64,000 nt of DNA from Bubalus kerabau (Eukaryota > Chordata > Mammalia > Artiodactyla > Bovidae). Shown one piece after another: positions 23,695-36,484 of this stretch. The translations under genes were made by a program, and so were the position numbers. Numbering within the stretch: the first letter of the stretch is position 1; each line of letters begins with the position of its first letter. The notes under the pieces are model-generated. The model did not search any database. It was not told where the DNA came from and was given only the letters and a program-made list of their open reading frames with translations. Location: assembly GCF_029407905.1 (NCBI RefSeq), contig NC_073627.1:127857697-127921696 (forward strand). Reading direction: 5' to 3'.

Positions 23695-24330
23695 TCCATA
23701 TTTAATTGGCATATAGTTAATTTACAATCTTGTGTTAGTTTCAGGTGTACAGCAAAGTGATCATTATATGTATGTCTATTCTTTTTCATATTATTTTCCC
23801 TATAGGTTATTATAAAATACTGAGTATAGGTCTCTGTGCTATACAGTAGGTTCTTGCTGCTTATCTATTTTATATATAGTAGTGTGTTTATGTTAATGCC
23901 AAACTCCTAATCTATCCTTACCAACCCCCCCTCCCCTTTCACCTTCGGTAACCATAAGTTTGTTTTCTATGTCTGTGGGTGTGTTTCTGTTATGTATATA
24001 ATTTCTTGTATCAATTTTTTAATATTCCACATATAAGTGATATCATATGATATTTGGCTTACTTTATTTAGTATGATAATTTCTAGGTTCATCTATTTTG
24101 CTGCAAATGGCATTATTTCATTCTCTTTTATGACTGAGTAAAATTCTGCTGTATATGTATGCCACATCTTCTTTATCCATTCCTCTGTCAGTGGAAAATT
24201 GGGTTGTTTCCATGTCTTGGCTATTGTAAATAGTGTTATAATGATCACTGGTGTGCATGTATATTTGAATTACAGTTTTCTCTGGATATATGCCCCAGAG
24301 TAGGATTGTAGGATCAGTTATTATTACTAA
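23695..24330 (-). mobile_element. L1 3' end (younger artiodactyl-type), minus strand
   Basis: Antisense L1 3' end, with 'gtgtacagcaaagtgatcat' at 23744-23763, 'tatacagtaggttcttgctg' near 23841-23860 and 'tatatagtagtgtgtttatg' near 23872-23891. The same terminal sequence appears at 63876-64000 and, shorter, at 43497-43590. Confidence 0.8.
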
Positions 24331-25450
24331 GTAGTCTGGTTCTGCTTCTCTTAATTTCTTTATCCTGCATATAGATCATATGTTCTTATTTCTTTGTATG
24401 CCTCATAATTTTTTATTAAAAGCTGAACATTTTGGATATAATACTGTGGAAGTTCAAGAAATCTGATTCTTCCTCCTTTCCAGGGTTTATTGTTGCTGAT
24501 TATTGTCATTATTGTTGCTTATTTGTTAAGTGACTTTTCTGAACGAATTTTTTGAAGTCTTTATTCATTGTCATTTGTGGCTGCTAAAGTTTCTGTTCTC
24601 TTAATTAACAGTTAGTGATTTGATAGCTATCTCCTTGAATGCCAGGAAACCTTCCCCTACCTCTGTTACCCCCAAAACCCTCACTTTTCCCAGTCTTGGA
24701 AGATGGTCTCTGTATGTGTGCCAGGCGTACCTTAATGTTGAACCAGGCAGTTTGTACCTCTACTTTAGCCTTTACTTCCTGCTTGTGTGGAACTTGAACT
24801 TCAGCCAGAGGTGAGAACATAGGGCCTTCTCATATCTTTTGGGGTATGTGCTTGGTACTGGGCATGTGTGTTGTGTTCTAAATTCCCTGGAGTATGCTGG
24901 AATTTTCAAAGCCCTTACTGCTCAAAACATCTTCTTCTCTACCCTTTCCTTACAGGCTTATTCGTTCCAACTATTAACTCTTGCCCAACATGGCAGCAGC
25001 TAATACATGTTCAGCAGATACTGCTACCACCACCCCCATCCCCACCCCTCTACACACACACAGCACCACTTCAGACATGAGAAAGTTCTTAGGTGATAGA
25101 AAAGTAAGCAACCAGACAAGTCAGCACAAAAACTGCAGTTCTTTGAGAAACAGTTTGTTGTTGCTGCCTCTGGTACTAGTAACCTTATTATATCAAGAAT
25201 ATACTGTCATCTTCCAGGGCTATCACTGATCTAGGGATTGGTATCTCTAAGTTAAAATGAAGCAAAGCTCTCTTACCAAAATTCAGCTGTTTTTTTCTCA
25301 TTAAGCATTCCCTTTGTCACTGTAAGCTTTTGATTTGATTCCATAATTTGAAATACTTGATTCTGACGGTTGCCTCAACGTCCTTGTTGCTCTTGTAAAG
25401 GGATGGTCTTCTGGAGTTTCTTCCTCCACCATTTGCTGACATCTTAGGAG
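24331..25450 (-). mobile_element. Old L1 3' UTR, minus strand
   Basis: Reads as an old L1 3' UTR on the minus strand, for example around 24400-24490 and 25320-25440. A C-rich patch with a short (CA)n lies at 25024-25062. Edges are approximate. Confidence 0.5.
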
Positions 25451-26330
25451 GGAAATTTCTAACATTATTGTATACTAATTTTAGAAAGAAAGATAACAAA
25501 TCAGTGATCTAAGTGTCTACCTTAGAAAAGAGAACAAGAGAAAGAAAAATAAATTAAACCTTGAATAAATAACCTGAAAAAGGATATTTGCTATGACTAG
25601 TGTATTCTCTTGGCAGAATTCAGTTAACCTTTGCCCTGCTTCATTTTGTTCTCCAAGGCTAAAGTTGCCCATTACTCCAGGTACATCTTGACTTCCTACT
25701 TTTGCATTCCAGTCCCTGGTGATGAATAGAACACCTTTTTTAAGTTTTAGTGCTAGGAGGGCTTCTGGGTCTTCACAGAACTGATCAGCTTCTTCGGCTT
25801 TGGTGGCTGGGGCATAGACTTGGATTACTGTGATGTTGAATGGCTTGCCTTAGAAATGAACCAAGATCATTCTGTCATTTTTGAGGTTGCACCCAAGTGC
25901 TGTATTTCAGACTTTTGTTGATTGTGAGGGCTACTTCATATCTTCTATGAGATTTTTGCCCACAGTAGTAGACACAGTGGTCATCTGAATTAAGTTCATC
26001 CATTCCCGTCCATTTTAGTTAGTTGATTCCTGGGATGTTGATGTTTATTCTTAACATCTTCATCTTGACCACATCAATTTTCCTTGATTCATGGACCTAA
26101 CATTCCAGGTTCCTATACAATACTGTTCTTTGCAGCATCAGTTTTACCTTCATTACCAGACATATCTACAACTGAGTGTTGTATCTGCTTTGGCCCAGCT
26201 GCTTCATTCATTCTGGGGCTGTTGGTAATTCTCTGCTCTTCCCCGGTAGCATATTGGACACCTTCAGACCTGGAGGACTCATCTTTTGGCATCATATCTC
26301 TGGCCTTTTATACAGTTCATGAGGTTCTCA

Positions 26331-27340
26331 TGGAAAGCAAAGAGGAACTAAAGAGCTTCTTGATGAGGGTGAAGGAGGAAAGTGAAAGAGCTGGCTTAAG
26401 ACTAAATATTAAAAAAACTAGATCATGGTATCTGCCCCCATTGCTGCTGCTGCTGCTGCTAAGTCGCTTCAGTCGTGTCTGACTCTGCAACCCCATAGAC
26501 GGCAGCCCTCCAGGCTCCGCCATCCCTGGGATTCTCCAGGCAAGAACACTGGAGTGGGTTGCCATTTCCTTCTCCAATGCATGAAAGTGAAAAGTGAAAG
26601 TGAAGTCGCTCAGTCGTGTCCGACTCTTAGTGACCCCATGGACTGCAGCCCACCAGGCTCCTCCGTCCATGGGATTTTGCAGGCAAGAGTACTGGAGTGG
26701 GGTGTCATTGCCTTCTCTGCCGCCCCCATTACTGCATGGCAAATAGAAGGAGAAAAGGTGGAAGTAGTGACAGATTCCCTCTTCTTGGGCCTCAAAATTG
26801 CTGCGGACAGTGACTGCAGCCATGAAATCAGAAGATGATTGCTTCTTGGCAGGAAAGCAATGACAAACCTAGACAGTGTGTTGAAAAACAGAAACATTAC
26901 TCTGCCAACAAAGGTTTACAGTCAAGACTGGTCTTTCCAGTGGTCACGTATGGTTGTGAGAGCTGGACCATAAAGAAGGCAGAACACCAAAGAATTGATA
27001 CTTTCAAACTGTGGTGTTAGAGGAGACTATTGAAAGTCCCTTGGACAGCAAGGAGATCAAACCAGTCAATCTTAAGGGAGATCAACCCTGAATATTCACT
27101 GGAAGGACTGATGCTGAAGCTGAAGCTCCAATATTTTGGTCATCGTATGTGAACAGATGACTCATTGGAGAAGTCCCTGATGCTGGGAAAGATTGAGGGT
27201 AGAAGCAGAAGAGGGCTCAGAGGATGAGATGGCTGGGCAGCATCACCGATGCAATGAGCATGAACTTGGGCAAACTCTGGGAGATGGTGAAGGACAGGGA
27301 GGCCTGGCACGCTTCAGTCCATGGGGTCACAAAGAGTTGG
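26331..27340 (+). pseudogene. BovB RT C-terminal remnant
   Basis: Opens with ESKEELKSFLMRVKEE (26334-26381), just after where the YADD box would lie. It continues after the Bov-A2 as the C-terminal region, for example VVTYGCESWTIKKAEHQRID near 26938-27000, and then the tail shared with Bov-A. Frames change repeatedly, and the catalytic RT core was lost at the inversion junction. Non-functional. Confidence 0.85.
26443..26721 (-). mobile_element. Bov-A2 SINE inside BovB, with duplication
   Basis: Minus-strand Bov-A2, (TGC)n at the left. The target 'gcccccatt' is repeated at 26434-26442 and 26722-26730. Third level of nesting: L1, then BovB, then Bov-A2. Confidence 0.95.
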
Positions 27341-27578
27341 ACATGACTGGGTGACTGAACAACAACAAATAACCTCAAGGAAATAAGAAAGATCAAAAGT
27401 TAATAAAGTAGAAAACAGAAAAACCATAAAGGAAATTAGTGAAATAACTAATCCTTTGCAAAAATGTTAATAAAACAGAGTCTAGATAGACTTATCAGGA
27501 AAAAACAAGATAAGACAAAAATTACCATTATTAGCAAAGTAACGAGGGATATCACACAGATACTATAGATATTGTACA

Positions 27579-27793
27579 TGCTGAGTCACTTTAGTCGTGT
27601 CTGACTCTTTGTGACCCTATGAACTGTAGCCCACTAGGCTCCTTTGCTCCATGAGATTCTCCACGTAAGAATATTAGAGTGGATTGCCACGCCCTCCTCT
27701 AAGGGATCTTCCCGACCGAGGAATCAAACCCATGTCTCTTATGACTCCTAAATTGGCAGGCAGGCTCTTTATCACTAACACCACCGGGGGATA
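27579..27793 (-). mobile_element. Bov-tA SINE, minus strand
   Basis: Bov-A part at the left (27579-27700) and tRNA-like head at the right (about 27715-27793). It splits the L1 ORF2 relic. Quite diverged; duplication not clear. Confidence 0.85.
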
Positions 27794-29285
27794 TAATATC
27801 CTGTAGATATTAAGGATAAGAGACGTTATGGAGAATCTTAAATCAATAAGTTTTAATCAATAAGTACAGTAAGTTCAATGAAAAAGACAAATTTCTTGAA
27901 AGACACAATGTTTAGTTAAGAAGAAATAGACCACCTGGATAGCCCTGTTACAAAAGTTGAAATTTTAACTGTTAAAAAGCTTCCCAGAGAAACTTCCAGG
28001 TTCAGATGGCTGTCTGATGGTAGATTATACTGAAGTTTAAGGATGAGAAAATGTTAATTCTATACAAATTCCTTAAGAATATAGAAGATGAGGTAATGCT
28101 TTTCATAAGCCTTGCATTACCATGACACAGAAACCAGATAAGACAAATAAGTTCATCTTCATGAACATAGACACAAAATTTTTAACAGAAATATTAGGAA
28201 ATGAATTCTGTAGAACATAAAGACCTTAATAAGTCATGACCAAATGACTTATTCCAGGAGCTAAGATTGGTTTAACATGTGAAAATTATTTAATGTTATT
28301 CAGTATATTAACAGACTAACAGAGAAAACCCATATGATCATTTCGGTAAATGCAAATAAAGCATTTTACAAAATTTAACACCCATTCATGACAGATTAGA
28401 AAACAAAACTTGGCAAACTAGAAATAAAGGGGAGCTTTCTCAGCCCCATAGAAGGCCTCTTTAAAAACCTACAACTAAAGACTGAAAACATTTATTCTAC
28501 AATTGGGAGTAAAACAAGACAGGCCCTTCTCAGCAGTTCTCTCAACGTTATACTAGAAGGTGTGCCTTAAGGCAAGACAAAGGCATACCAGATTGTAAAG
28601 AAAGATAAAATTGTCTTTTATTGTAACTTATGTGAAAATTTCCTTGGAAAATTGTAAGAGATCTATAAAATAATTGCTGGAGCTAATAAGCGTAGCAAAG
28701 ATGTAGAAAATAATTTTGTTTCTATATATTGCCAACAAACAAGTGGAACTTGAATATTGTAAAATTCCATTGGAATAGTATAAAAAAAAGTGAAATACAT
28801 GGTGATAATTTTAACAGAATAAGACCTTTGCATTGAAAATTGTAAAGCAATGTAGAGAATAATAAAGATTCAGATAAATGGAGAACTATGCTGTGTTCAT
28901 GGATCAGAACATTCAATTTTTTTGTGTGTCGGTTCTTCCCAGATTTATTTGTAGATTCAGTGCAAAATCAACCAGAATCTCAACAAGCTTTTTCTTTTAG
29001 GTGACAATTTCTAAATTGATTATAAAATGTATTTAGAAATTTAGAATCCAGTAATTAAAACACTGTGATATCTATCATTGTAAAGTAGACATAAATATAT
29101 AGGACAAAGGAAAAGAGAGTCTAGAGATAAACCCATAACAATGACAAACATTTCACTAGGAGATGTGGATAGGCATTTTAAAACATTGATGTCAGACCAG
29201 TTGGATTGCCATATGCCAAAAATGAGGCATAATTCTTACATCACCTGACATATAACAGTTAACTTTCAAAATCAATAAACAAAGC

Positions 29286-30332
29286 TTTATTGAGACCAAA
29301 GCCTCATGGTAAATTTTTGTTCATGTGTCAAGAAGTAATTATTTAGAGACTTCTACTTCTTCATAGGTGTATTTTAAATCTTCTTTTCTAATGTAACTGA
29401 GTTTTCTAGCAAACAAAAGAACATAAACTTACAGATAAAGAGAAATAAAAATCTGTGGACTTAATCACCTCTTATTTAAGATCATTTCTTCCTTTTCCGT
29501 CTGTTCTTTTGATAAAAGTATAAATGCATTTTTTTTTTTATTGCTTTAACTTTTAAGATTGGAGAGGTGAATTGCTTGGTCAGATTCACTAATCACTTGT
29601 TAATAGTGTGAGGTACTACTGGTATGTGCTTTGTGTTTTGTACTGACCAATGTTAATTCACATAAGACAATATTCAACTTGATGATGTTGATTTAGGGAT
29701 TTAAAGTACATCTCTCTTCCTGTTCCATTTTCAGATTAAATTTACTATAGATAAACTGTAGATAAGTTCTCAAGAAAATACCTGTCTTCAAAGTAATGTC
29801 ATCTCAGATAGTAGAGTACCTTTGTATGCAAACTATTTTAAAATTGAAGGGTGTTTTTGTATTTGTTATTTCATGAAACATTATTCATGGGAGAAGTGTT
29901 TGAGGGAGGAGCCTTATTCAAGGGAGAGGCCTTTTGTCTCCTGGCTTGCCCTCTAACTATTTAGTGAGTTAGGCAATGAAGTTCCCACTGTATACACAGG
30001 ATTTCTCCAGACATAGTGCAAGATATAAAACCAGCCCACAAAGGCTTCCACTTTTTGAGAGCCTTATGGTTGGTTGGTTTATGATGCCATGTTGTCTATC
30101 CTGTAAGATTCTCTTGAGTGTATTTTATTTTGTTATTCTTGGTTATAAGATCTGGACAGACTTGGACTGACCAGGAAGTATATCTTGATTCAGCCCAAAT
30201 ATTCTTGAGAGATCACGTTGACCTCATGGTACTTGAGACGGAATTGATTTAGGTGTCTAGGCAACTACATTGTTCAAAGTTTTATAATATTTTGTAGAAG
30301 TGATAAAATTACAAGTATTCAACATTCTAAAT
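29286..30332. other. No gene seen
   Basis: A block at about 29885-30210 is more G/C-rich and has a TATA-like 'gatataaaacc' near 30021, which might be an old LTR, but I cannot name it. The rest is unassigned. Confidence 0.4.
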
Positions 30333-30833
30333 AGACAGCATATTAAAAAGCAGAGACATTACTTTGGCAACAAAGGTCCATGTAGTCAAGGCTATGGTTT
30401 TTCCAGTAGTCATGTATGGGTGTGAGAGTTGGACTATAAAGAAAGCTGAGCACCAGAGAATTGATGCTTTTGAACTGTGGTGTTAGAGAAGACTCTTGAG
30501 AATCCCTTGGATTGCAAGGAGATCCAACCAGTCCATCCTAAAGGAGATCAGTCCTGGGTGTTCATTGGAAGGACTGGTGTTGAAGCTGAAACTCCAATAC
30601 TTTGGCCACCTGATGTGAAGAACTGATTCATTGGAAAAGCCCCTGATGCTGGGAAAGATTGAGGGCAGGAGGAGAAGGGGATGACAGAGGATGAGATGGT
30701 TGGATGGCATCACCTACTCAATGGTCATGAGTTTGGGTAAACTCGAGGAGTTGGTGATGGACAGGGAGGCCTGGCGTGCTGCGATCCATGGAGTCGCAAA
30801 GAGTCGGACATGACTGAGCAACTGAACTGAACG
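30333..30833 (+). mobile_element. BovB LINE 3' fragment, plus strand
   Basis: 5'-truncated copy starting at the equivalent of '...gatagcatattgaaaagc' and running to the BovB 3' end 'gagcaactgaactgaac' (30815-30831). It is the only simple, non-inverted BovB tail here on the plus strand. Stops throughout. Confidence 0.93.
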
Positions 30834-31640
30834 GAATAGGGAGACAGAGACAAGAAAGTCAAGTGTTTTTTTTCATCAGTTAAATGAAATCTATCTTTTA
30901 AAAATATTTCTTTTATTATGTTGTAAAATATGTAAAGATACATCCTTTTGTCATTTGATCCTGATGTTTAGAATATGTATGTGTTTAGAACGTCTCTTTC
31001 AGAAATGAGTTTACATAACTTTTGAGTATGTTTAGACTATTATATATTTGTGGAAAATGCTTTTTACTCGGAAAAAATTTTTTGCAGTCCTTTTATATCA
31101 TTTTGCTACCTTTGTCTTGTTCTGTTGTATAATACTAAGAACAAGCCACTTGAGAGTAATATGTTTACCCATTCAGGGTAAATATGTAGTTCTATGAAAG
31201 AATTCAGTCCAGGTAATTAAGTTTGATATTAGTCTGTATTCAAATTTATGTTGTAGAAAAACAGTAAGATTTTTAAAGTATATCAAATTGATATTTTTGT
31301 AACTTGAATTATAAGTTAGACTACTTATTTGATCAAGTTTATTCTTTTCTTTGACATATTTTATATATTTAATACATTCATATTTTTAGAAATAACATTT
31401 TAAAGTGAGTATTTACTAAAAATGCTAATATATTCCTATGTTGTCAACTAAATTGCAAAAGAGCATATAAAAAATTATATCTTTACTATCACAAATATTC
31501 TAAGCAGTACTTAGAAATGGCATTTTCTCACATTGGTAGTTTTTTTGTGTTTAACCATTACTGAGTATATAGTATTAATGGCATACAATACATACTTCCT
31601 TTTTATCTGAAAGCATATCAAATGTTCAAGCCACCAGGTT
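30834..31640. other. No gene seen
   Basis: Very AT-rich; no family or coding signal recognised. Confidence 0.5.
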
Positions 31641-33000
31641 TTTTTTGTTTTTTTGATGTTTTGTTTTAAAATATTTTAAACCTGTAGAAACTTATAGGAA
31701 TAATACAGTGAACCCCATAATACCTTTCACTTAGATATTGAATGCCGTTAACATTTTTGCTATAATTGCTTTGTTACTTAGCCTTCCTTCCCCTCCTCCT
31801 CTACACACAGACACACATATTTTATTACTATTTTGGGGGGATTAATTAGTTGAGAATAACTTGCAGACATCAGGCTCTTTTACCCCTAAATATTTCAGAA
31901 TATATATCTTTTAAGTATCCTACACTATCTTACATAGCTACAGTATAGTTAACAAATTCAAGAAACTTAACACAAAATTCTTTTATCTAATGTAGTTGTT
32001 ATTGTTCAGTTGCTCAGTTGTGTCCGACCCCATGCACTGCAGCATGCCAAGCTTCTCTGTCCTTCACCATCTCCCGGAGCTTGCTCAAACTTGTCCATTG
32101 AGTCGGTGATGCCATCCAACTGTTTTGTCCTCTGTCGTCCCTTCTGCCTTTAGTCTTTCCCAGCATAGGGGTCTTTGCTAATGAGTCAGATCTTCACATC
32201 AGGTGGCCAGAGTATTGGAGTTTCAGCTTCAGCATCCGTCCTTCCAATAAACATTTAGGATTGATTTCCTTTAGGATGGACTGGTTTATCTCCTTGCAGT
32301 CCAAAGGACTCTCAAAAGTCTTCTCTAACAGCACAATTCAAAAGCATGAATTCTTCGGCATTCAGCCTTCTTTATGGTCCAACTCTCACATCCATACATG
32401 ACTTCTGGAAAAACCATAGCTTTGACTAGATGGACCTCTATATTTATCTAATGTAGAGTCCAAATTAAAATTTTCCAGTCATGTTCCAGTCCTTATGATC
32501 TAATCCAGGATCAAGTATGACATTTAGTTGTCTTTTGAGTCTCCTCAGTCTTGAGCAGTGTTTCAATTTTTCTTTGTTTTTCATGTTATTGATGTTATTG
32601 ACATTTTAAAAGAGTATCAGAGAGTTTTGTAAAATGTCCTGTAATTTGGGCTTGGCATGATAAGATTCAGGTTATATATTTTTGGCAGAGGTACTATGTA
32701 AGTGATAATATGTTCAATTTTATTACATCAGGAGGTTCATATTTCAGTTTGTCACTTTATTGTTATTAACTTCTATCATTTGAATAGGATGGTTTCACCA
32801 TATTTCTCTTTGTAAGAATTTTTCCCTTTGTAAGCAGTCTGTGGGGAGATACTTTGAAATGGTGTGATACCTAGTTTTCCAGCTAACTTTAACCCTGTGT
32901 TTTCAGTATCCATTGATGATTCTTAACCTGAATCAGTTAAGCTTGTTGTGGTTTAATTCACCAAATTTTGCATGCACAGTTCTTAAGAACTGCTATTAAA
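31641..33000 (-). mobile_element. Old L1-type 3' region, split by BovB
   Basis: Text at 31685-31980 and 32457-33000 reads like an old mammalian LINE 3' region on the minus strand, e.g. 'tccattgatgattcttaacc' near 32909-32928. Interrupted by the BovB at 31996. Family uncertain. Confidence 0.5.
31996..32442 (-). mobile_element. BovB LINE 3' fragment with 14-bp duplication
   Basis: 5'-truncated BovB on the minus strand with a perfect 14-bp target duplication 'tttatctaatgtag' (31982-31995 and 32443-32456). Confidence 0.96.
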
Positions 33001-33069
33001 AAATACTGTATGCGTAAATGTAACATAATCAAATATTTTAAAAATTAGAATATCTATAACAGTTTTTGT

Positions 33070-33480
33070 ACTTAGTTTGGTGGTAGCTACTCTAAAAAAA
33101 TGTTCACAAACTTGGTTACTTAAAAAAACAGAAATTTATTCTGTTATATAAAGTTCTGGAGGCCAAAGTCCAAAATCAGTATCACTGGGCAAAAATCAAG
33201 GCTCCAGGAGGGCTCTACTCTTTCTGGAGACTCTAACTAAGGGAGCATCTGTTCCATGTGTCTTCCAGCTCTGTTGTCTGCCAGTGTTCCTTGACTTGGC
33301 TGTATCACTTCAGTCTTCAAAGGCAGCATTGTCAGATCTCTTTTTGTTCCTTCTTACTGCCTTCTCTTCACTGTCTCAGATCTCCTGCTTGAAAGGATAT
33401 TTTTGATTGCACTTACTTGTGTTATTTATTCCAAGGGGGAATGCTGGATTCCCCTAAATGCAATCCAAAAAGCTCTTTGT
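33070..33480 (-). mobile_element. MLT1-type LTR (ERVL-MaLR), minus strand
   Basis: Antisense MLT1: 'acagaaatttattctgttat' at 33129-33148, 'agttctggaggccaaagtcc' at 33152-33171, then the region near 33280-33320. A solitary LTR with no internal retroviral sequence next to it. Confidence 0.7.
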
Positions 33481-33611
33481 TTGTGTTTTTTGTTTAGATT
33501 GTGTCATTTTTCTGTAACCTCTATGGATAGAAATTAATAATTCTGAATGTTACCATTTTTCTCAGCAAATTTTAAGCAAATGGTCTGGGATGAGTACAGA
33601 CTCTACCAGTA

Positions 33612-34152
33612 CAGTTAGTCCTTTGTATCCACAGGTTCCTCATCCACTGATTCAGCCAATCACTGATTGAAAGTATTTATGGGGAAAAAGCTTCCTCAAG
33701 TTCCAAAAGGCAATATTTGAATTTGTTCATATGCAAGCAACTGTTTATATGGCATTTACATTGTGTTTACAGCTATTTACTTAGCATTTACATTTCATTA
33801 GATGACTTACCTGGTGGCTGAGATGGTAAAGCATCTGCCTACAGTGCGGGAGACCTGGGTTCAATCCCTGGGTCGGGAAGATTTCCTGGAGAAGGAAATG
33901 GCGACCCACTCCAGTATTCTTGCCTGGAAAATTCCATGGACGGAGGAGTCTGGTAGGCTACAGTCCATGGGGTCACAAAGAGTTGGAATAAGATACTAGA
34001 AATAATCTACAGATGATTTAAATTACAAAGGAGGATGTGCTTAGTTTATAGGCAAATACTGTGCCATTTGACATAAGGGACTTGAACATTGTAGGCTTTG
34101 GTATCTGCAGGGCTTCTGGGACCAATCCCATCAGGATATTGAGAGATGACTG
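33612..34152. mobile_element. MER2-type Tigger DNA transposon, split by Bov-tA
   Basis: Left end 'cagttagtcctttgtatcca' (33612-33631) and right end (about 34098-34152) are inverted partners of the MER2/Tigger type, with TA on each side (33610-33611, 34153-34154). The internal order fits MER2, for example 'ggatgtgcttagtttatagg' at 34033-34052. No transposase frame. Confidence 0.8.
33804..33987 (+). mobile_element. Bov-tA SINE inside MER2
   Basis: tRNA-like head at 33804-33880 ('ctggtggctgagatggtaaa' at 33811-33830; B-box-like 'gggttcaatccc' at 33857-33868), then a Bov-A body to 33987. It splits the MER2 copy. Confidence 0.92.
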
Positions 34153-34154
34153 TA

Positions 34155-36480
34155 CTTTCTCTTTTTTAGCTTTTGGACTTCCTATTGAATTTAATGGTAT
34201 AATATGCTTAAAAAGATTGCTTTTTATTAATTATGATTGGACTTCTTACTGAGAGACTTTTTAAATGTTTTTCTTAATTGTAGACAAGTGTTAAGTGTGA
34301 AATAACAACTTTGAATTTTTAGAGATTATTGTTTCTTTAAGGACCGATTCTATAGTCTTTGTCCATAAATCCTGCAATACTTCCCTTGTTTAGTGGCTAG
34401 GTCAAGTAATAGTAAAGTAGACAGAAGCATCCCCAGCTAAGCATTCCATCCACCGTCTTTTACTGTTGAAGTGGAGGCAGGGAATTACTTGGAGGAGCAG
34501 AGTGACCCTGTATAAAGGAATGACAGGAAACTGACAGGATCAAGAGCGGGTGGTCGAGGCTTTTAATAATCTGAGCTCTTAGTTGCAGTAACTAAAGTCC
34601 AACCCTAAGGAAACAGGGTGGGAGGGGAAGGATGGTGCATGGAAAGGAGGAAGAAAGGGAGCCAGGATAATAAACCTAGGTGTCTATCTGGCCTCAGCAT
34701 AGTTCACTCATTCTAGGTCTATTCTAGAGATTCAAGAATTAGCACTCTCTCCCCATTTCTCAATTCTACTTTCCTCAGTGCTGGCTTCATTCCTAGGCAG
34801 GCTATATAGTTGGATGAAAATGACCTTAGAGAACTTAAGATTTACATGTTTCTTAACTGAGACAGTGCCTCTTTTCTAATAGTTCTTTAAAAATTCAGCA
34901 GTGGGATCAGGTATTCACCCCTTATATGGGAGTGAGATGGAGAGGAGTGCTTGTCACTCATCACTATCCAGACCATATGCCTAGAATGATTTTCCAATAA
35001 GAGAGTAAAAGGAATGAAAGCTAAAGAGGTAAAATAGTTATCTACTATAGGCCAAAATCTAGCATCTGATTCAGGATCCCATGTGTATTGTACATGCAAT
35101 AATTTTTAAAGTTAAATATGCTTAATTAGTCTTCTTAAAAACTTCAGAGTGTCTTTCAGGGCTATTTGTCATTTGTCTCACAGTAACTAGATGGAAATGT
35201 TTCAGCCATTCTTTCAACAATTATTTATTGAATGTCTGTTACACTGTTTTACTGAACGTATCATTTAATCTTTCCAAAAGTTATATGTAATTTTAAGAAT
35301 AACTTATGTATAGAACTAGATTTCAAGACAATTTTAAAGTGATTTTTCTTTCATATATTATCACAGTATGTCAACTAACCAGGCTAAAGGATTTATGTAA
35401 GCCAAGGAACACCAAGTTATATTTTAAAACATATTTTAACCAAGGCTTACAGGCTATCTCTTTACCTTTTATTTATCTAAAGTGCTATGGGATTTTTAAT
35501 GCCTACGTGAAGCATACAGTAAGCCTCTTCTGGAGGACCCATGCATAAGCACAGTGCGGCTACTCAATTTATCTACCTTGGAAGGATGAAAGGCTAAGTT
35601 GAAAAATCATTTATCAGTTCCACTTCAGTTGTTACATTTTTGCTTCAGAAACATCCTTCATCTCCTGAGTCTCATAATCTCTTGCCTTTGAGGTTGTTTC
35701 ATACACATGCTTTCACTCAAACGCTTTCAATTTGAACTTCTTCAAGAGGGTTGCCTATCTCCTAGAAGTTGCCTCCTGGGACTATTTTACTGCTGTTACT
35801 TCAGCTCCTCCCACCTAGCTTGTTGAAGAAAGTTCTCTCACCAAAGGCATTTCTAATCAGAAACCTATGCTAGTCCAGCGGTATAGCAGCTTTTTGGAAA
35901 CTGAGCACCCAACCTGGAGTTCCTTAAAAAGAAGACATAACAAAACCTACTAAGAAGGCCCAAGATACCCTTTTGCCCTTCAGAATGAACTTAAGCTATC
36001 CTTGCTTTTATGCTTTCAGTGAATGTGTCCCACTGGAACATGATTATACTTTCGGCTTTAAATGATAATAATTCTCTGAGAAATGTATGATAAAGCCATA
36101 TTTCTTTCAAATTCATAAGCCCTAATTGGAATTATTCCTTGTGCTGTTTTTCTAGCAAGACTTAAATTTTCATGAATAGGTAGTGATTCTATCCACATGT
36201 TCAGGGTTCTGTTTTCTGTCTTTATTCTTCCTTTCCTGAAACTGCCTTCCCTTTGACTATATCACTTAAAAAGCTGTTGTTTAAAATTATTGTTGTATTG
36301 CTTCTTATTTAGATGTTTAATCCTTAAACATCCTGTACATTTCTTAGAGTACTCACACACGAACTCGTGTGTGTGTCCTGTATTTGTTTTATATGTTCAT
36401 ACAGAGGTCAAGTTAATATTGTTTGGTAATATGGTACTTAGCAAAACAATCCATAATTTTTTAGTATCTAGGTATTCAAT
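34155..36480. other. No gene seen; few repeats
   Basis: No young repeats. A short MIR/L2-like phrase lies near 35213-35275. A perfect hairpin of about 9-bp stem sits in 'cacacacgaactcgtgtgtg' at 36354-36373. No coding signal. Confidence 0.45.
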
Positions 36481-36484
36481 ATGA

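Larger units (their letters stand above)
25576..27366 (+). mobile_element. BovB LINE inside L1, 5' part inverted
   Basis: 25576 to about 26330 is BovB endonuclease and 5' UTR on the minus strand. About 26331-27366 is RT C-terminus and 3' end on the plus strand. The sequence between (rest of endonuclease and most of RT) is missing. 'aaataacct' flanks the whole (25567-25575 and 27367-27375), and L1 text resumes after it, so one insertion event explains both orientations. It is more diverged than the copy at 8592. A Bov-A2 interrupts the plus-strand part. Confidence 0.9.
25485..29285 (+). mobile_element. L1 ORF2 relic, plus strand, split by younger insertions
   Basis: L1 ORF2 nucleotide text is recognisable at 25500-25566, and after the BovB at 27376-27578 and 27794-29285. 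It covers the inter-domain region and the reverse transcriptase: the block at 28330-28400 is the conserved segment before the catalytic box. A BovB (25576-27366) and a Bov-tA (27579-27793) interrupt it. Stops are dense, with no frame over about 65 codons. It is oriented opposite to the L1 pieces just upstream. Confidence 0.75.

Noticed and set aside
26084..26482. 132-codon plus-strand frame
   Set aside because: Crosses antisense BovB 5' UTR, the inversion junction, the RT remnant and a Bov-A2; a chance fusion of repeats.
33804..33880. tRNA-like segment with a B-box-like motif
   Set aside because: It is the head of a Bov-tA SINE, not a tRNA gene; the same applies to the CHR SINE heads.
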